From Acholeplasmataceae bacterium (GTDB lineage: Bacteria; Bacillota_I; Bacilli_A; ML615J-28; CAG-698), in the NCBI GenBank assembly GCA_012838705.1, contig DUOT01000172.1, positions 1-37,674 on the forward strand: a stretch of 37,674 nucleotides of DNA, read 5' to 3'. Under the pieces are notes generated by a model, which worked only from the letters and a program-made list of their open reading frames with translations, ran no database searches and had not been told where the DNA came from. Shown here in pieces: positions 8,490 to 17,285 of the stretch. Position numbers and translations under genes: made by a program. Every line of letters begins with the position of its first letter. Positions within the stretch are counted from its first letter, which is position 1.

Positions 8490-9665
8490 ATGAGCACTCA
8501 ATATCTTAGAGAAGCTACGGTTCGCAGTGTACTTGATGGCAACCTTGTAGAGATACTGATAGACGGAAAAGTCGATGTCATTAAGCTTATTGGCAGTAGG
8601 TCTCCAGTTGCATGGGATGTTTTAAACAACAAAGAAATTGAGAGTCCATCTCCTTATGCCAAAGAAGCAAAAAGCCGACTACAAGAACTCTTGCCAGAAG
8701 ATTCAAATATATATTTTCAATTAGATTTCGACGAAAGAGATCACAACAACCACATTCAGGCCTATGTCTATCTATCAGACCAAGAAACAATGGTTAATGC
8801 TGTACTTATATCAGAGGGTCTCGCAAAATCAACAGCAGAGCCACCTAATGTAAGATTCTTTCAAGACTTTGAAATGCTTGAAGTCAATGCAAAGCAATCT
8901 GGCTTAAAAATCTGGTCTGAGCCGAATGAAAAACCACTTGTCGCTCAAACCATTTCCACAGTCACACCTTCTCCTATAATCCCACAACGGAATTCTTCAA
9001 AACCATCCACCCTTAATTACTATCAAAGATTTCCACAGCAATATTTCGCAGGAGCTAATGTCTCCATATACTTTGGAAGCATTCACATTGATGAGGTCCA
9101 AGATCTGGCTTTTTCGTTGCAAGAAGTGGTACAGCCTATATATGGATATGCAAGTTACACAGCCGATGCCTTTGCAAGAGGTACTCGGCTTATTGAGGGT
9201 CAGTTCACAATTAATTTCAAGGAGGCGTATTACCTAAAGGCCATTCTTGAAAAACTTAAACACACAGATAAGGCTAAAGCCCCAGAGGATCCCTTTATTG
9301 CCTTTGATAATGTGGGTGGTGGAAGACAGAACATTGAGGAGGTAATCAAACATCTAGATCCTCATGATTTTGACACATACGCCAAGCAATATCAAAAAAC
9401 CATTTGGGGTATAGGGGCAGATAGAACAGACATAGCAAGCCTCTCAGAATTTAAGGAGACAAGTCCATATTTTGATCAGCTAGATAGCGACGGCTTCAAT
9501 ATCGTGATCAACTATGGGAATATTGACTCCTCTCTACAAAACAGCACTACTAAAACGATAATTGGCGTTCAATTAACTGGTTGCTCTCAAATGCTTGCTC
9601 CAACTGGTCAACCAGTATTAGAACAATATAGTTTTATAGCAAAAGATCTAGACGGATTCATTTAA
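8490..9665 (+). CDS. Fusion: SNase (thermonuclease)-like fold, apparently inactive, + tail-tube-like domain
   Basis: ORF listed from TTG 8484; ATG 8490 with AAAGGGG SD. N-terminal REATVRSVLDGNLVEILIDGKVDVIKLIGSRSP...SPYAKEAKSRLQELL...NHIQAYVYLSDQETMVNAVLISEGLAKS...NAKQSGLKIWSE has SNase layout. C-terminal YFGSIHIDEVQDLAFSLQEVVQPIYGYASYTADAFARGTRLIEGQFTINF parallels VFGEIQTLTYSIHREKGQVRALGHTNVKGFTYGPRTIAGSLIFTVF of tube copy 3. Confidence 0.65.
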   Translation: MSTQYLREATVRSVLDGNLVEILIDGKVDVIKLIGSRSPVAWDVLNNKEIESPSPYAKEAKSRLQELLPEDSNIYFQLDFDERDHNNHIQAYVYLSDQETMVNAVLISEGLAKSTAEPPNVRFFQDFEMLEVNAKQSGLKIWSEPNEKPLVAQTISTVTPSPIIPQRNSSKPSTLNYYQRFPQQYFAGANVSIYFGSIHIDEVQDLAFSLQEVVQPIYGYASYTADAFARGTRLIEGQFTINFKEAYYLKAILEKLKHTDKAKAPEDPFIAFDNVGGGRQNIEEVIKHLDPHDFDTYAKQYQKTIWGIGADRTDIASLSEFKETSPYFDQLDSDGFNIVINYGNIDSSLQNSTTKTIIGVQLTGCSQMLAPTGQPVLEQYSFIAKDLDGFI

Positions 9666-9686
9666 AAAAAGAAAAGGGGTTTAGTA

Positions 9687-10136
9687 ATGGCTAAGAAAAA
9701 GATTGAAGAAGTAAAAGCGGAAGATATGATGCTTGAAGCTCAAGAAGAGCAATTGGAAGAAGAGTACAGCTTCGACAACATCGAAGACGAAGAAGGATAC
9801 GTCGACGAGGGTGATGGGCTCTTGTTCCCTGGTGGTCCAACCCTAGACCAAGTAGAAGAATGGAAATCTAGATTTACCAATATTTATGCTACAGAGTTTG
9901 AAGAAGACATTTTCATCTGGCGCCCGCTCACACGCATTGAATACAAAGAAGTTCTCAAGGTCAAGAATGCCGACGCTATGTATCGTGAAGAGCGCATCTG
10001 CGAAAAATGCGTACTCTGGCCTGAAAACTATAGCTTTGTTGCTATGAGCTCTGGTGGAGCTGGGCAACCAACCATTCTTTCTGAGCAGATTATGGAGAAA
10101 TCAGGATTTGTAGCTGCTGAAGCTACCAGATTATAG
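9687..10136 (+). CDS. Tail assembly chaperone-like protein 1
   Basis: 149 aa, acidic. EFEEDIFIWRPLTRIEYKEVLKVKNADAMYREERICEKCVLWPENYSF shared with next ORF. Located between tube and giant tail genes. Confidence 0.7.
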   Translation: MAKKKIEEVKAEDMMLEAQEEQLEEEYSFDNIEDEEGYVDEGDGLLFPGGPTLDQVEEWKSRFTNIYATEFEEDIFIWRPLTRIEYKEVLKVKNADAMYREERICEKCVLWPENYSFVAMSSGGAGQPTILSEQIMEKSGFVAAEATRL

Positions 10137-10156
10137 TTTCTTTAAGGGGTGACAGA

Positions 10157-10657
10157 ATGACACCCGAAAGATTACTAGAATTAAAACGAGAATGGGGCCA
10201 AATCTTCGAAGATGAAATTTTAGGTAAGATATTTATTTGGAGGCCTCTTTCTAGGCAAGAATATAAGGAAATTATTTCGCTTGATATAAGCACTGAAGAG
10301 CAAGAAGAATTAATCTGTCAAGCATGTATCTTAGAACCGAGCATTGAAGAGTTTAAGAGTTTTTCTGGCAAATATGGATTGGTTGCCACAACGCTTGCAG
10401 ATATGATTATTGGGACTTCATGCCTAGATAATGAATCAATCATGTCAAAACTAAGTGCATACAGGGCACAAGTTCAGCAGTTTGAGTCTCAGATGGACTT
10501 AGTTATCTTCGAAGGTTTTAGTGGTAGATACTCACTAGAGGAAATCAAGTCTTGGCCCATGGAAAAAGCAATCTCATACTTTGCTCAAGCTGAATGGATA
10601 CTAAAAGTTCTTCGTGGTGTCCCATTAGAAACAGAAGACTCAAATCCATTTGTTTAA
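10157..10657 (+). CDS. Tail assembly chaperone-like protein 2 (paralog of previous)
   Basis: 166 aa. IFEDEILGKIFIWRPLSRQEYKEIISLDISTEEQEELICQACILEPSIEEF parallels previous ORF; own SD AAGGGGTGA. Confidence 0.7.
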   Translation: MTPERLLELKREWGQIFEDEILGKIFIWRPLSRQEYKEIISLDISTEEQEELICQACILEPSIEEFKSFSGKYGLVATTLADMIIGTSCLDNESIMSKLSAYRAQVQQFESQMDLVIFEGFSGRYSLEEIKSWPMEKAISYFAQAEWILKVLRGVPLETEDSNPFV

Positions 10658-10672
10658 AGGAGGAAGAAGTCC

Positions 10673-13600
10673 GTGGCTAAAAACAGATATTCGGATTATT
10701 TAGGCGGGGCTTCTTCCCGTTTTGTCCAAGAGGAATATAACGCCCAGGACGACCGCACATCCCCTGGAAAGGTGGTAGCTGGGGTTGCCCTGGGCGTTGT
10801 CGCTTTAGGGGCAGTTGCGTACTCAGGAGCACTAAGATCGCCTATACAGCAGATTTCTAAAAGACTGGCGTCTGCTGATCTCGGGCCATCTCGTGCAGTA
10901 ATTCAAGGATTGCGCAATTGGGCTAAAAATCCTTCTGATCTCAGGCATGGCGTAAACCGCATTTTATCTAGAGAATATCAAGAAGGGTTTTCTAGGCTTA
11001 GAAATATCCCTAGAGCTATCAGTGACGAAGTTGCTGCTGCAAGCTCAAGACTAAGCAAGACAACTGGTCGCCATCTCTTAGATAATATTCCATCTGAATT
11101 CGAAACTAGAATGGTAGGCCATCTAGCTGACCAAGAAAACATAGTTCAGATGGCTTCTGGTTACGCCAAAAGAAACTTTGCCACTAAAATCATTGATGGG
11201 ACAATGGCTACAAACAGGGCATACGACGAAGGAATGCGAGATGCCTTTAGAAGAATCTCTGGTGTTGTTAGAGAAATATCTCCAATAAGCATGAATAGGA
11301 TGTCCAGAGATCAGTGGTCAAGGTTGATGAAAGAAAGGCTTGGCGATAGCTTTAACCAAAGTGCCGTTGAAGAAGCGTGGAATCAGCTTAGTCGTTTAAA
11401 CATTCATCGCACCCAAAAACTTGGTGATCGTGTCCATAGTCAATTCATCAATAAAGAAGAAATTAAACGACTTGCCAGATTGAGGAAAAGCGGACGAGCT
11501 GGGATGGAAAGAACTATCCTAGAGGCTCGATTCAGGGCTGAAAGAGATTATTATAAGATGGTAAACCGCAACACCAAAATGTTGCGTGAAGAATTCCACA
11601 AGCAGATGATGGTTAACGCATCAAAGGATAAGCTTCTTCAGAAGGCAACTGGCTTTAGACAGGCCACGGTTGGAGACCTCCATGATGCTGGCCTACTAGG
11701 CAAGATCCTTATCCCCAAAAGAGGGAAGGGGCAAATGGAGGAGTTTAACCTAGGCGAGCTATTGGCTGATGCCAGAAGTAAGCGAGCCCAATCGCTACGC
11801 AAACTATCTGCTGGCACTGGAATATACGTAAATGATTCTGGTGAAATAGTCGATATGAGAAAGCTGACATCCGTACCTGGAGATGTTTTAGACTTTCTCA
11901 CTTATGAGACAAGAATACCTGTAGCTGGATTTAACCCGTTAAGGGTTATGCATGTGCATTCAAGAAGACAGACTGCACATATGCAACAATTCCGTTTCGG
12001 TACATTAAAATCTGTACAGCCATGGATTACCGAAGCAGCAAGTAAAGAACAAGCCAAACTTGGCTCGGACTTTATCCGTTTTGGAAAACATCTCTATAGC
12101 TTTGAGACAGGTGATATCCTTCGTAATGCAGATGGAGTAGTTGATACATGGTACGCAACTCATTCAAGAAGAGGCCAGCTTTCGACTATGACCACGAAAA
12201 TGGTCGGCGCCACAGCTAGAGAAAGAGTGCGTCCAGAAGGCTGGAGAGGAACCCTTCACGATATAGGGCAATTTTTAGATATTGGCTTTCAAGATGAAGA
12301 TTCCATTCTCCAGAAACTAGCATCCATTAAAAACAAAAGAAGCGATCCTAACTGGATTCCAAATAGAGCAAGGCTTATTACGGACTTAGATCAAACTCCC
12401 AACACTGCTGATTTCTATGAAAGCTTCGAATTCATTAGGAACGAAGCTAGGAGGAAATCTAAGCAATTCAGTTCAGATGCATGGGGCGTGCTTACTAGTA
12501 CTCCTGCATACCAAGAACTGTTTGACGGGAAAGTCCTTAAATTTGACACCCCAGAGGACATCGCAAGTAGTCTACAGACTGTTCTTAATACTGAAAGAAG
12601 ATCCAGAAGCATATATGAAAATGAACTGACAAGATATTGGAATGAATACGCTAACAACCCATCTATGTTTCTTCATTCAGTAGCTCATGATCCAGATAAT
12701 ATGCAAAGGCTAGAGACTATCACTAAGACTATCCAAAAAGAAGTGTTATCCAGAATAGAGGAACAAGCAGAACATCCCATTAACTTCCTGGATTTCATTG
12801 AGAACTCTGGATTGTACGGTAGTGACGCTAGAGAGGGTAAGCACACCGTTTTAAGTTTTATTTTGGATAATCTTGGCGAGTCTGTTGATAGAGAGAGATC
12901 TGATGATATTAACAGATTGATGAGTGCTTTGCGTTCTCGCACAGATGAAGGCGAGCAAGTCAGACAGGTTATTAACGAATTTGCCGAACATGTCTCTCCA
13001 TGGTATAGACCAGTAGAGCCCGAGACCTATCCCAAGTTTGAATATTTTAAATCAAGTTTTGATGAGGATATTATCAGCTCAGATGTTCTATGGATGCGTG
13101 GCAAAAGAAAGCTTCCTATTAAAGAAGCATGGGAATTAATTGCCGACATTAATGACCAAACAAAACGAGATGCCTTCTTTAAGGGAACTACATCATGGGC
13201 TAAACAATGGGTTGCTGGTCGTCACGATATGGGTAACGTGACAACCGCTACGTTCATCCCTTATTCTTATCTTGAACGTTTAAATACCGCAATCGCTCCA
13301 TCTGGCCTTGCTTTAAGCTCTAGGCATTTAGGTTCGGCTTTAGATTTAGCCAAAGGTTTTGGGTTAAATCGTTACGGTCTAGCCTATGCTGCGTTTGCCC
13401 TTGGTGGCGGAGGAATTTTAGGGTACGTCAACTGGGAAATAGGTCAACTCTTGGGCAAGACACCTACTGCAATGGCTGCCGATGTTGTTGCTGGAACACA
13501 CAAAGCTACAGCCGCCTTGAGGGATGCAACTGGAGTAACTAGCACATTTAAGTGGCTTAGAAGTGTAACTCCTGGAAGTGAGCTTTTAACAGAGATTCCA

Positions 13601-16600
13601 GGTGGTCAATTCCTCGACTTCACCCAATCATATGAGGATCTAGAAGAGTACTACGAACACGGACAAGATCCAGTTCGTAAAGGCAGATACTGGACGCTAG
13701 GTAACACCCCATTCCAGGGTGGTAGGGTTAAGTACTATAGACCCAACTGGTATCAAAGAGCTCAAGCCGACATAATGCATACTGATGTCATGTATGGTTC
13801 AGGACAAGAGCACTATAGGAGAACTCCGTTCCCGACACTTAGAAATCCTCTTGCGCCGATTTGGTATTTTGCAGACCCATACTACTATGACCGCAAACAC
13901 TATTATGATCGCCCATATCCTGTAACTGGCGGTCTTGCGGAACTAGAAGAAATTCCTATTGTTGGTTCTACGCTTAATGCCACGGTTGGTCAAATACTAA
14001 AGCCCACTAGGTACATGCACGAAGAGCAATGGGCTTCTAATACTGCCAAAGAAACGATTGCTAATATAAATGAATATGAAAAAGCAAGAGCCACAAATAA
14101 GATTCGTGGCACTATTACTCCATCTGGTAGAATTCGATTTGGCGATGCATGGCGAGGAACTCAAGGGTTATCCCCAGAGTTTGGCGATGTAATCTATGAA
14201 GAAGATGCCGATACCGAAATGCTAGTGGATGGAGCAGGCAGTGTTCCTCTTAGCACATCTCAGCCTGGTCAAGATATGAGCGGAGGAGCGTTTCCAAGAT
14301 TATTCTATAGGCCAAGATCGTCTGGTTCTGGCAGAGAAGCAGTTGCACAAATCAACGTAGCAACAAAAGAACGTGCGATGAGGCAACCGCCAGCAGACAT
14401 GATCCAAACAACGAGTCCTCAGTATGCCTTCAGAGAAGGTATTGCTGATATATACCAAATCGGTGGTATATATGGATTCGGAGCGAAAATGGCTTTCGGC
14501 GAGCCTTATATGGATAGGTCAGTCCTTGAAAACGCATACAGAATGCACTCTGCAAGCGATAGATTTTGGGATATGGAGCTTGGTGGGTGGCTGTTTGGTG
14601 CTAACCTATCCGAGATTACTCGTAGGTTTATACCGCCAGACAAAGGCGACTATTTTAACCCAATTCGCAATACCATGCCATCATGGATGCCTGGAAATAC
14701 CTACTTCAAGAACTTCCAGATTGGAGATCCATATTCCAAAGTTGAAAGCGGAGAATACAGACTACCTGGTGCTGGATACGAAGCCATTAATGATGTCGGT
14801 GGCGTAACAATGCGTCTAGAGGCGCAAATGCTCTCTAGATCCAGCAAAGAACTTATAAATTACTTCCTATTAAATGAGATGCCAGCAGAAGAATATGACG
14901 AGTTAAAATCCCGTGGTGATAACAGGATTAGAGCTCGAATCATGAGTAGCTGGGATCGCAAAAATATGCTTGCTGGCGACACAGAAAGAAAGATGACAAT
15001 CTATGACCGACAAACAAACGTAATCGGTCAGATTGATGCCATCATAAATACTCAATACGGCCCAGAAGCTATTCAGATTCAAACTGTTAGCGAAGATGAA
15101 TTTTACAGAATAGCGGAACAAGGGCATGCACACGCCAAGCATATTACCGAGCTTAACTTCATGCTTAAACCAGCAGGTGCTACTCGAGGCGGAATCCTGT
15201 ATGTCAATGAAGAGGATACCTATGAACAAGCATACTACAACTTTGATTATAACGATCAGCTATGGTACAGCAGTTATAGAAAAGTTGAAAAGGCAAGAGC
15301 TCGGATTAATAAAATGGTCAAGAAGGGTCAAATAAATCGCTTTGACCTTTATGATGATTTCCACAAGTTCAAGATACTTGCAGATATAGCTCCGTTCTCT
15401 GACGAGTATCGCTATTATAATTCTATTGTTTCAAAGAGCCAAAGGCTCACAGATGAAGAAAGAGAAGAAATTAAAAGGATACGTAAGCAAGTATCTGAAG
15501 TCAAGAAAAAGCATAGGCATTTTGATTATCAATTTGCAGATGCCAATATCGTACAGCGCCGTTTTGTAGTTAAGGATGTGCTAGACAAACATCGCTTTAC
15601 TGTTTATGGAAGACCAGGAGAAATCTTCACACTTGCTGGTGTAGACATTCCATCTTCTCAAACAGATCCAGTGGCTCAGGAAGCTAGGGAACGCATCGCA
15701 GAAACAATCGCACCAATGAGAATGGTTACTCTAGGTATCACAAATGACCCCGTTCACTTGCGAAATAAAGACACCTATCGAACAGTTGGTGCAGTTGTCT
15801 ACGAGTCAGACGGAAGCGTATTACAGCAATCTTTAATTAGATCTGGACTAGCAACAGAAGACGAAGACGACATATCCCCAGCAGGAATCCATGCCAGATT
15901 TAATGCGTTCGAAAGGCAGATTGGTGCTCTGTGGGAAAGATTCGCTCACGCAGACACTCCATTTCACACAAAATTCCTACAGGTCAGAAGTCCACTAGAG
16001 GACTATAAGCGCAGAGAAGTATTCGGAAAGAACTGGCAATCATGGGATGCTCCAGTTAAAAATTTTATTCGTCCGACATTAGAATCTTTCTCCGCCAAGA
16101 ATCCTCTTGTAGCTGGCTTCCTGGGTGGAATGCTTGGGGCGGCGTTTGGTGAACCATCTTCTCCAAGGGCAAAGCTTATCTTAGGAACAGTCGGAGCCTT
16201 AACTACTGCATCATTAAGTCTTGCACAGTCTTTGCAAGAAATACAATCAGAAGAAAGATGGATTCCTAAGAGGCGGGTACTGGAAAGAGAAATCAATGAA
16301 TACTTCGACATTCTTAACTTCATCAAATGGCACGGCCTCTACCAGCACGCCTTGGACATGGCTGAAGAAGCTGGAGAAGGCAACGTCAAAAAGCTATTTG
16401 AAGAGATAGACCAAGAAGGCAGAAAAAGAAGACGAGTAACCAAGAGCCAGGAGCGGCGGAAGCGAGAAATCGTATCCAGGCACCTAGAAGAGATCCCTGA
16501 AGAAGAGATGCATCAGGAGTTTGGACTAGACTATCTACTAGAAAGAATTCATAACTGGAGAGCTAGACGGGACAAGAGAGATCTAGGAAAGATTAACTGG

Positions 16601-17266
16601 CAACTTGGAATATTAAAAAGTCACAATGAAGAAATAGAGCTTGGCGTCTGGGGTGCAAAAGCATACGAGTACAAGCGTCGCATGGAGACCACTCTTTATG
16701 GCGCAGACATGTACAACGTCCAGGATGCCATAACCGCAATGCCATATAAGGAAAGAGCTTACGCTCGTGCGTTCCTTGAGAATGCAAGTGAGAAAGAGCG
16801 AGAAGAGGTTCTGGAGCTCGTTCCAAGAAATATGCGTAGATTCTTCCAGACTCAATGGGGTATGGAAGTTGACGAACGTCCCAAGCTGGATGAATACTTC
16901 GCAACAAGATTTCTCCCTGGTCCTGATTGGGAGGGCTGGAGACCAGATAAAGACCTAACCGACGTTAAGGTTAAGGTTATTCGCAGAGAAGGCGCAGAGA
17001 TGACAGAGTTTAATCTCTGGCCTGACGATGTCGCCAAAGCGGAGGCGAATAACGCACCAGCTCTGCCAATCTTCAACATTAACACTCAGGCGAGAAATGT
17101 GAGAAGAGTGTTAGAAGAAACACTAAGAGGCGCAGGTCTCAAAAATGTTTCTGTGGTTGTCATGCCGACAGCAGGAGACGGAATAAACATCGACTTTGAC
17201 TATGAGCAAGACAGACAAGAGGAGTTCAGAGCCTACTCCTTAAACAATATCAATGCTATATTTTAA
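10673..17266 (+). CDS. Giant tail/virion protein (2197 aa), likely tape-measure-position protein with hydrophobic segments and embedded degenerate nuclease-like folds
   Basis: GTG start with AAAGGAGG. Directly follows the chaperones. Hydrophobic segments VVAGVALGVVALGAVAYSGAL, YGLAYAAFALGGGGILGYVNW, LVAGFLGGMLGAAFG...LILGTVGALTTASLSL. PD-(D/E)XK-like and SNase-like regions (see findings). Confidence 0.7.
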   Translation: MAKNRYSDYLGGASSRFVQEEYNAQDDRTSPGKVVAGVALGVVALGAVAYSGALRSPIQQISKRLASADLGPSRAVIQGLRNWAKNPSDLRHGVNRILSREYQEGFSRLRNIPRAISDEVAAASSRLSKTTGRHLLDNIPSEFETRMVGHLADQENIVQMASGYAKRNFATKIIDGTMATNRAYDEGMRDAFRRISGVVREISPISMNRMSRDQWSRLMKERLGDSFNQSAVEEAWNQLSRLNIHRTQKLGDRVHSQFINKEEIKRLARLRKSGRAGMERTILEARFRAERDYYKMVNRNTKMLREEFHKQMMVNASKDKLLQKATGFRQATVGDLHDAGLLGKILIPKRGKGQMEEFNLGELLADARSKRAQSLRKLSAGTGIYVNDSGEIVDMRKLTSVPGDVLDFLTYETRIPVAGFNPLRVMHVHSRRQTAHMQQFRFGTLKSVQPWITEAASKEQAKLGSDFIRFGKHLYSFETGDILRNADGVVDTWYATHSRRGQLSTMTTKMVGATARERVRPEGWRGTLHDIGQFLDIGFQDEDSILQKLASIKNKRSDPNWIPNRARLITDLDQTPNTADFYESFEFIRNEARRKSKQFSSDAWGVLTSTPAYQELFDGKVLKFDTPEDIASSLQTVLNTERRSRSIYENELTRYWNEYANNPSMFLHSVAHDPDNMQRLETITKTIQKEVLSRIEEQAEHPINFLDFIENSGLYGSDAREGKHTVLSFILDNLGESVDRERSDDINRLMSALRSRTDEGEQVRQVINEFAEHVSPWYRPVEPETYPKFEYFKSSFDEDIISSDVLWMRGKRKLPIKEAWELIADINDQTKRDAFFKGTTSWAKQWVAGRHDMGNVTTATFIPYSYLERLNTAIAPSGLALSSRHLGSALDLAKGFGLNRYGLAYAAFALGGGGILGYVNWEIGQLLGKTPTAMAADVVAGTHKATAALRDATGVTSTFKWLRSVTPGSELLTEIPGGQFLDFTQSYEDLEEYYEHGQDPVRKGRYWTLGNTPFQGGRVKYYRPNWYQRAQADIMHTDVMYGSGQEHYRRTPFPTLRNPLAPIWYFADPYYYDRKHYYDRPYPVTGGLAELEEIPIVGSTLNATVGQILKPTRYMHEEQWASNTAKETIANINEYEKARATNKIRGTITPSGRIRFGDAWRGTQGLSPEFGDVIYEEDADTEMLVDGAGSVPLSTSQPGQDMSGGAFPRLFYRPRSSGSGREAVAQINVATKERAMRQPPADMIQTTSPQYAFREGIADIYQIGGIYGFGAKMAFGEPYMDRSVLENAYRMHSASDRFWDMELGGWLFGANLSEITRRFIPPDKGDYFNPIRNTMPSWMPGNTYFKNFQIGDPYSKVESGEYRLPGAGYEAINDVGGVTMRLEAQMLSRSSKELINYFLLNEMPAEEYDELKSRGDNRIRARIMSSWDRKNMLAGDTERKMTIYDRQTNVIGQIDAIINTQYGPEAIQIQTVSEDEFYRIAEQGHAHAKHITELNFMLKPAGATRGGILYVNEEDTYEQAYYNFDYNDQLWYSSYRKVEKARARINKMVKKGQINRFDLYDDFHKFKILADIAPFSDEYRYYNSIVSKSQRLTDEEREEIKRIRKQVSEVKKKHRHFDYQFADANIVQRRFVVKDVLDKHRFTVYGRPGEIFTLAGVDIPSSQTDPVAQEARERIAETIAPMRMVTLGITNDPVHLRNKDTYRTVGAVVYESDGSVLQQSLIRSGLATEDEDDISPAGIHARFNAFERQIGALWERFAHADTPFHTKFLQVRSPLEDYKRREVFGKNWQSWDAPVKNFIRPTLESFSAKNPLVAGFLGGMLGAAFGEPSSPRAKLILGTVGALTTASLSLAQSLQEIQSEERWIPKRRVLEREINEYFDILNFIKWHGLYQHALDMAEEAGEGNVKKLFEEIDQEGRKRRRVTKSQERRKREIVSRHLEEIPEEEMHQEFGLDYLLERIHNWRARRDKRDLGKINWQLGILKSHNEEIELGVWGAKAYEYKRRMETTLYGADMYNVQDAITAMPYKERAYARAFLENASEKEREEVLELVPRNMRRFFQTQWGMEVDERPKLDEYFATRFLPGPDWEGWRPDKDLTDVKVKVIRREGAEMTEFNLWPDDVAKAEANNAPALPIFNINTQARNVRRVLEETLRGAGLKNVSVVVMPTAGDGINIDFDYEQDRQEEFRAYSLNNINAIF

Positions 17267-17285
17267 GTGAGGTGCTAATGTCGTT

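Noticed and set aside
9663-9680. A-rich slippery-like sequence aaaaaaagaaaagggg as possible programmed frameshift site
   Set aside because: It is intergenic, after the stop at 9665 and overlapping the Shine-Dalgarno of the next gene, so it cannot frameshift a translating ribosome productively.
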